In this document: piece after piece, positions 58,301 through 64,000 of the stretch
How positions within the stretch are numbered: the first letter of the stretch is position 1
Layout of the letters: each line of letters begins with the position of its first letter
NCBI GenBank assembly: GCA_003439945.1
Contig: QVRM01000466.1
Location: 1 to 64,000 of the forward strand
DNA: 64,000 nucleotides
Direction of reading: 5' to 3'
DNA from: Dermanyssus gallinae
Taxonomy: Eukaryota; Arthropoda; Arachnida; Mesostigmata; Dermanyssidae
Made by a program: the position numbers and the translations under genes
The notes under the pieces: model-generated
Database searches by the model: none
Told to the model about the DNA's origin: nothing
What the model saw: the letters and a program-made list of their open reading frames with translations, nothing else

Positions 58301-58480
58301 TCAAAAGCCTAAAAATATCTTCGCTAAGTCTTGACAGAGGGAGTTCGAACAGCATTCACCCTTTCTCTCATTGCCGACGATTTTCATTTGGGTGCATTCG
58401 TGCGTTGTGACGGCAAAGGCAAATGCATCCTCATCCAAGTGATTCTCATCGTCACAGTCATCAGTCACGTAGCAGTCCTC
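58301..58480 (-). pseudogene. Novel acidic gene family, copy F: broken last exon
   Basis: On the minus strand a CAG acceptor (58481-58483) precedes EDCYVTDDCDDENHLDEDAF, matching the last exon of copies A and C. A deletion changes the frame after NERKGE, and the exon ends in a stop after KIFLGF. The upstream 170 bases (to about 58650) match the last intron of copy C. It is an old, truncated copy of the A/C subfamily in inverted orientation. Confidence 0.8.
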
Positions 58481-58721
58481 CTGAAACACAGATCATTAGA
58501 ATGGGGATGGCGTTACTCTTCGGTATTTAGATAATTACATGCAAATGACGATCGACAAGTGTGCCGTCCTAGAACATGGTAACATGGACTACTAATATAG
58601 AATCAATTCCATTAGATTTCTTTTAGTAACCAATGTGAACGATATAGGAGTTTAGAATACGATCAACCTCAACAAACAAGTTTAGCAGAACCAGATTGTT
58701 GGTACTGTACCAGTGTGCAGT

Positions 58722-59500
58722 CTAAGAAGGTGTTCCTCGGTAACCCCACTGCGGCCGCTCCGTAAAGCATGTTAAAAATGCCTTTGTCTGGCCAATAGTT
58801 GCCCTAACTGGCCCTTCGACATACAGGCAGCCGAGGTATGAAAGAAAACGTCGGAGTATTAGCGATAAAGACATACATACTGAACGGTCGTATCGTTTGT
58901 ATACAAACGCACTGATATTATCTGGTGTTCCGTCTGTGTTCATTTGAGAGCTTTCTGAGTTGTCGTGCCAGGTTTTCAGGGGAGCTGTCAACAACGCTTC
59001 TGAGATGTTCTGTTGTGTGTACATCAAGTTGCGGCCGAAGGGAGCGCTCTGCCAACTCACCGGAAAACGAAGATCCTGTCTTTTGATTGCGCCAACTTTG
59101 GGTTTAATTTTTAGTCGCTTTCTTACGTATTTGTGGATTGTTGATTGATTTCCATGTTATGCCGAGCTTTAGACCTCTCTTCGATGACCCTGAGGTTCCT
59201 TCTGAATGGCTTTAGTAGTTGCTTCAACGCTTGAGGTCGCTAGACGAGCAGTGAGATGTCTGATAACAGAGCCCAAGCTGTGCGCTCCGCCAACAGATTT
59301 GCATGGCACCAATGCATGCTGCAGCATATGTATAAATTCTTTGGTAAGCTGGGCATATTTCTTAGCCTTCAGCTATTAGCCTTCGTGCGGCAGATGCACT
59401 AGCCCCAGCTATCGATGCAGCCAAACGGCTACTCACGGTCCTCATAATAGGCGATACACCAATGGCGGCAACTTGTGCATCGATTTTGAGATTCCGCCTA
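58722..59500 (-). pseudogene. CR1/L3-like LINE relic, inverted copy of 14100-14762
   Basis: The minus-strand frame SWQSAPFGRNLMYTQQNISE and TPDNISAFVYKRYDRSV corresponds to SWQSAPVGLNLMYKQQKISQ and TPDGINAFVYKRCDRSV of the left copy. Match to the left copy stops near 58835. It is dead. Confidence 0.8.
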
Positions 59501-59789
59501 CAATTACGGCTTGTCTACAGTTTCTAGAGTAAGTGAAATCCTTTAAAAGTCTTTCAAGAAGTTTGAATTTCACCATTTATACACGAGAGCGAGATTAACG
59601 AATTAGCCAAAGAAGCCGCTAACAAAAGTAGTTCTGATTTCACACGGTAGCCACTCGCAGCGCAAGCTACGAAAGTGCACAATGTAGCCTTAGAAGCAGA
59701 CCGGCCAGTGATATATTTTAAGTGCTAAGGCAGAGGTCATATAACAAGTAGATGCGTGCTGCAACGGGCATGCCGTAAATGCGTAGTGT

Positions 59790-60340
59790 GTGAACTGCAA
59801 ACGTGCTTACACAGCAGAGCCATCTAATTGTCCGAGATTTTTCTATCAGAGTGCGTTAGCACCCTACCAGAAGCCCGAACTCTTTAGTAGGCAAGGACAC
59901 TTCATTCCCTTGGGCTACTACCAAACGCCGCATTTAATTATGCCGAAGCCTGCGTTCCCTTTTCACAAAGCTTCTAAGAAGTCGTGTCGATATGGAGGAA
60001 ATTGTACATGTCGACGCGTCAAAGCAACGTTAAAGCGTTACCGAGTATTTGTGTCCAATGCGGATTCTAAATCGACCCACCAAGCTAGAGATATTAGTGC
60101 TCAGGAAAATCTAGATTCTTTTGCCGATACATTAAGAATTGTTGGTACAGATCAAACGGAACATAACAGAGCGGTGACATAGATACTACAGCCCCGTTAG
60201 CTTTGCTCCCCTTGGCGAAAAACTCAAAAACAACTTACTAAGACACGCAAATTCTGAGCATCCAGACTTAAGAGCTCACGAGCAGTCTGTAGCAGAACCC
60301 ACACGTTCACAATTAACACAGATGACAACTTTCCTTTAGT
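59790..60340 (+). CDS. Conserved hypothetical Cys-containing ORF, right copy
   Basis: An open frame of 130 codons (59790-60182) has CPRFFYQSALAPYQKPELF, GYYQTPHLIMPKPAFPFHK and SCRYGGNCTC. There is no ATG at its start, so it would be an internal exon or a fragment. In another frame, 60217-60338 reads EKLKNNLLRHANSEHP and AHEQSVAEPTRSQLTQM before TAG; the same stretch is open in the left copy. The two parts may be exons of one gene, but the gap is too short for an ordinary intron, so a frameshift is also possible. I do not recognise the family. Confidence 0.4.
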
Positions 60341-60689
60341 TTGTTTTTGAGAAGTGTGGATAATACGTATACTGCTCAGGACAACAAAGGTAGTAGTGTT
60401 AAAATGTCTTTTGAAACAATTTACGACGACATAGTGACTAACAATCATTCTTCAGCATGATTATCTCTACTATAATTTGCTCCTGTTGTGTTTTATCCTC
60501 CAGAACTCAAGAGTGACTCGTGATCATTGCCAGACATCAAAGGCTTAAACCTCAGAAAAATTGCGAGAACTACCTAGACCCGAGAAGTGGGCTAGCCGAG
60601 TCAACCACCGGTAACGGGGTCCTGACTTTATCAGATTAAGGCTTCTTTAAAACTTACTGTCTTAGGCAATGGATAATACAGCGGAAGCT

Positions 60690-60850
60690 CTGGCCGATTT
60701 GGTTTTGCTACTAGAAGTGGTCCATACTGCCCGAGACTGACTTGTCTTAAATCTAGGTCAGAAGGCAAAATTATGGTCAAATTAGACTTTTAAGACGCCT
60801 TCAAAGCGTTTGACGTGCTCATCGTCTAAGGAATCCAACTCTTTGTGTCA
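60690..60850 (+). pseudogene. Small LINE reverse transcriptase relic
   Basis: IMVKLDF, a stop, and DAFKAFDVLI near 60772-60825 look like the palm A motif (VKLDFxDAFN) of the R4/Dong-like family. Nothing else of the element is visible. Confidence 0.5.
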
Positions 60851-61525
60851 AGATTATCAATATAGAACTCCTCAGTCAGACTGGTAGCTGGCTTGAAACC
60901 TCTAGGTGCAGATAAGGCCTTGTAATATCCGGCTTCTGGACGGCACGTATAAGCCGCCTGCTTTGTGGGAGTACTGAACAGCATAGAGATGTATGTTTAA
61001 TAAATATAAATGTTTCCACTTGAGTTTCGCGGTAGAAGCGATGCGTTTAGAGGTCTCATATCACGCTACCTTTCCTAGATGTGCACTTTTGCATTTCCAT
61101 AGCAATCATTTTTTGGACAAATTTAAAACCAGCAGTGCTGGCCGTATATCCATGCTAACGTATATTTAGATTAAAAAATATATCTTGAGAGTTCACTTTT
61201 ACTTTCAGCCTAAACACAAAATCAGCTGAAACTACGAACACTCGCAAAGTTTTGCGAGAAGTACATAACTTTTGCGTGATCCCCACCTATCAGATAGAAG
61301 TGGAAGAGAAGTGAGGCGAAATCGCAGGGAGAGCCATGTTTATAAAAAATAAGATCAAAATAAACAAAACTTGTATCTTAGATTAAGCATCAGATCGTTT
61401 CATCAATCGTTTCACCGATTGACCGCAAATTCGACAACAACGGCATGATTCTGGCGTTGTGAGAGTATCATTCCGCTTATCAGAGGCCTCTCTCTGATCG
61501 CTGCCCTCTCCTTATCTGCCATAGG
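60850..61525. other. Upstream flank of copy E, no gene recognised
   Basis: The part from about 61190 resembles the flank upstream of copy D (26860-27200). No ORF of note. Confidence 0.5.
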
Positions 61526-61527
61526 CA

Positions 61528-61575
61528 TGCATTTAAAAGGCACAGCAGATGAGCAATTAGCACATTAAACTCGAT
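61528..61575 (+). promoter_or_regulatory. Putative core promoter of gene copy E
   Basis: A TATA-like TTTAAAAGG at 61532-61540 lies about 30 bases before 'agcacattaaactcgatcag', which is conserved in copy D and in part in copy C. ATG is at 61629. Confidence 0.42.
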
Positions 61576-61628
61576 CAGCAGTAGTCGTTCAATACGAGCT
61601 CAACTTTGCCAGCTTTAAATTCGTCGCT

Positions 61629-62261
61629 ATGGATTTTGACTTCCTTCTACGCCAAAACAGGTTTGATTTTAATTCATTCAAGCGACCGTTAGCGACATTG
61701 TTCCATCTAGCCCATCATTGCATGCTGTTTACGTATGCTTACTCAAACAGGCGTGTTTGTTCTACCAAGCTTCAGAGGTTCCAATTGATCATGTGTTTCG
61801 TTTTGTTGCAGCACAACTACCTCTTGGGATTCCGATCGCAACGAGGATGCCGTGAAACACAGTTTCGAAGAGCCACCACACAAATTCCAGCATCCGTTTC
61901 CGCACATGCTGGAGAAGAACCTAGAACCCTGCCAACACTTCACGCCAATGGTCATGTTTCACATTCCGTGTCCGTGCAGGGATCAACCAGGTGTGTACAT
62001 ACACATCTAGGTAAATTGATTCAACCGCTAAGTATATGAATTTGTCATATCATAACTATAGGCCGTTTCTGCGTTTAGCGTTAAATAACTCCGCTTTTCT
62101 CCGCTTTTTTAAAGAGTCTGCTTTTCTATCGATAATTAACAAATCAGCAAACAGTAGCATAACGTAGCATGACAAAAGTTAACTTTACGCACAACGCGTG
62201 TGAAGCTTTAACGCGCAGCTTGCTATAAAGATTTAACAAAGCACTCAAATAAATAGCAGTT

Positions 62262-62298
<37 letters not shown>

Positions 62299-63438
62299 CG
62301 AATACCGGTATGTGACTGCGTGTATGTATATAGAGCAAATCAGTTAGTAGGTGAGCACTATAAGAACAGTATAACATGTCGTGATGTTTTTAATGACTTT
62401 CTAACCGCCAAATTTCTATTTGTTACAGAAAACCGGAGACTTCGGGTATTTGAGGAACTCCCTTTGGACGGCGAAGAGGATTTAGTCCATACACAGGTGC
62501 ACAACATAGCTGCACTCATCACGCTATGCAAAATCGTGAGTACGCCTGACAAGGTAGAGACCGCCACGTACAGTCCCGATTGTAGTTTCTTACATTAACG
62601 ATCCTATTAGTTAGCGGTACACTGAAACTGTTACACAAGACGTTGCTTAGCGACGACGAGCGACGTCGGCGCCCGGTGTTGAGCTCGGTGGCGTGGTGCA
62701 TTCCGCCTGCGTCTCGCGACCGGAGGAGACACATAGGTGCGCGGGTTCGAGCTCCACCGTTGCACATTTATATTTCTGGGTGTCCGTGTATGAAGCAATG
62801 AAGCAGTTCCGTGGACGTTAAATCTTGGCTGAGGGTCAGCTCGAAAAACTTTGCTTAGCGATATACGATACATTTGACATAACTTATCCCGACGACCACA
62901 ATTGGTCGATATTTGCACGTGATTACTAGATTTCCAAAGAGCAACGTGGACAGGTTAAAACTTTATGGGAGAGTGGATATTCAACTCGTTAAGGTACATG
63001 GCGTCAGCAAGTAATAATGACTAAGTATCATTAGATACAGTAATAATTGCCACTATATGTGTGCTGACTTGATAGTAAAATAAATACAAAATACGAACGC
63101 AGAATATTCTATCTGCGTTTGAGGAGGACCGCAGTGATACTGACCTGAATTGGGACGATGACGAAGGCCCGTACGAAAATTGCTTGCAGGACAAGGTCCC
63201 GCGACAACTCTTCAACATTGCCGCAGACTCAGACCAGGAAGGAGAGCTATATAACCATGAGTCAGACCAAGCCGACATGCAGTATGAGCGCCCTCTATCA
63301 CGTCTTGACGACGACGAGGTCGAGCTGTATGAAAATGACTTCTTTTCTCGTACGCTCGGACTGCATGAAAAGGAAAACATCTTTATAATTTATTATTATG
63401 TAATTGTTGTTCGCCATTATGTAATTTTGCTAAATTAA
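61629..63438 (+). CDS. Novel acidic gene family, copy E: four-exon gene, unknown function
   Basis: The exons are 61629-61660, 61812-61990, 62429-62535 and 63124-63438, giving 210 residues. Phases and exon sizes match copy D exactly in exons 1-3. Exon 1 reads MDFDFLLRQN. Exon 2 carries HKFQHPFPHMLEKNLEPCQH and VMFHIPCPC. Exon 3 carries NRRLRVFEELPLDGEEDLVH and HNIAALITLCKI. Exon 4 is acidic (DTDLNWDDDEGPYENC, ADSDQEGELYNHESDQAD) and ends with a hydrophobic tail (FIIYYYVIVVRHYVILL). AATAAA overlaps the stop region (63438-63443). The acceptor of exon 4 reads TTTGAG where copies B and D read TTTCAG, which should weaken splicing. Intron 3 holds a SINE. Likely intact, with some doubt about splicing. 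Confidence 0.65.
62262..62296. repeat. (TA)n microsatellite in intron 2 of copy E
   Basis: A TA run matching the shorter run at 12776-12796 in copy B. Confidence 0.93.
62654..62850 (+). mobile_element. tRNA-derived SINE in intron 3 of copy E
   Basis: This 197-bp insertion is flanked by an exact 11-bp target duplication, ttgcttagcga (62643-62653 and 62851-62861). It contains an A-box-like TGGCGTGGTGC and a B box GGTTCGAGCTCC (near 62745). Copy D shows the empty site ('ttgcttagcggtg' near 28384); copy B shares the insertion. Confidence 0.85.
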
Positions 63439-63779
63439 ATAAAAAAAACAGACATAATTAATAATAGATGTTTGTCCACTGAATTAAGCAATTTTGGAAC
63501 AACTAGTAATCTAGCGGCCACAGTAGTTCCTCTTTTCCCCAGGCTCTTGTGACATACATTTACATGTTCAAAGAGCCGTGCTCGTGCTACATTTGACTTT
63601 TAATTCAGGCTGTTTAGGCTAAATGCATACAGGCATTAAAACTAAAGACGCTCGATACAGCTATGCTGATAGGTTACCTCAGCTTAGGGATCATGGTAAC
63701 AGTACACGTACACCGCTTCGTTGGACACTGGTAAGCCATCTTAAAGTCAAGCCGGTCGCATAAGGATTACAGTGAGGAA

Positions 63780-64000
63780 AGCCATGAACGTGCACGTCGG
63801 CCATGGGGATGGGCGCAGCCTGTTGGGACTTAGGAGACCTTTAAGAAAGATCAGGACCGTAGGCGGCGGTCGTCACGGTCTTCGAGCGGTGTTTGTCTTA
63901 TCTTAAACCCGCAGTTATCGACTGTGTGAACACCGGCCGCTGCAGGTAGCTGTTCCATCTGAAGATGCTGGTCACAGACAAGGAGGACGCCGGAACCGAC
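63780..64000 (+). pseudogene. Alpha-tubulin pseudogene, second copy, cut by the window end
   Basis: Pieces such as AMNVHV, RAVFV, KPAVIDCVNTG and LVTDKEDAGTD follow the N-terminal part of alpha-tubulin (RAVFVDLEP, PTVIDEVRTG, LITGKEDAANN) in different frames. It matches 40795-41060 at the nucleotide level and lies in the same position behind gene copy E as that copy behind gene D. Confidence 0.85.

Larger units (their letters stand above)
58835..63690 (+). repeat. Right arm of the large inverted segmental duplication
   Basis: 58835-60650 and 62200-63690 match the reverse complements of 12886-14762 and 11404-12860. The 1.5 kb between (60650-62190) is specific to this arm and contains exons 1 and 2 of copy E plus an RT relic. 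Downstream the unit continues into an alpha-tubulin pseudogene. Confidence 0.88.

Overview
This is animal nuclear DNA, not a bacterial or viral contig. Genes are split by GT-AG introns. There are AATAAA polyadenylation signals, long (TA)n and (TAA)n microsatellites, tRNA-derived SINEs, a mariner relic, processed alpha-tubulin pseudogenes and many non-LTR retrotransposons (LINEs). The LINE mix (R4/Dong-like with a restriction-like endonuclease, CR1/L3-like with a PHD-finger ORF1, R1/I-like, Daphne/CR1-like) fits an invertebrate, perhaps an arthropod or chelicerate. I cannot name the species from sequence alone.

Layout. 1-7.15 kb: two nearly identical direct copies of a decayed R4/Dong-like LINE, with an exon-only gene fragment (copy A) between them. 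7.2-10.3 kb: AT-rich, repeat-derived, no gene seen. 10.3-14.8 kb: a LINE 3' end, a broken inverted gene copy (B) and the left arm of a large inverted duplication. 16.2-18.8 kb: a minus-strand LINE relic with an R1-like fragment nested inside. 20.0-21.5 kb: the best-preserved gene of the novel family (copy C). 22.1-25.5 kb: another minus-strand LINE relic. 27.2-29.1 kb: gene copy D. 29.0-31.1 kb: an insertion carrying mariner remains. 31.4-40.7 kb: an I-like LINE with a 12-bp target-site duplication, split by an almost intact CR1-like LINE. 40.8-41.5 kb: alpha-tubulin pseudogene. 45.9-49.2 kb: an R4/Dong-like LINE sitting inside a (TAA)n array. 49.7-52.3 kb: LINE debris with a SINE. 52.5-53.1 kb: a small ORF with a hydrophobic tail. 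55.7-57.5 kb: a GC-rich, single-exon FEM-1-like gene. 58.3-64.0 kb: gene fragment F, the right arm of the inverted duplication, gene copy E and a second alpha-tubulin pseudogene.

The central observation is a gene family I do not recognise, present in six copies (A-F). The full structure is four exons of 32, about 137-179, 107 and about 315-378 nt, with conserved splice phases (2, 1, 0). It encodes about 210-217 residues: a short MDFD start, a Cys/His-containing segment, a conserved 36-residue exon (RRLRVFE...DGE...TQ.HNIAA..TLC) and an acidic last exon ending in a hydrophobic tail. Copies C, D and E keep open frames through all splice junctions; A, B and F are broken. The family has spread by segmental duplication together with a neighbouring alpha-tubulin pseudogene, in direct and inverted orientation.

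The only gene with a recognisable cellular role is the FEM-1-like gene, a candidate substrate receptor of a cullin-RING ubiquitin ligase. Everything else is mobile-element protein or debris. Many boundaries are approximate because they were found by eye.
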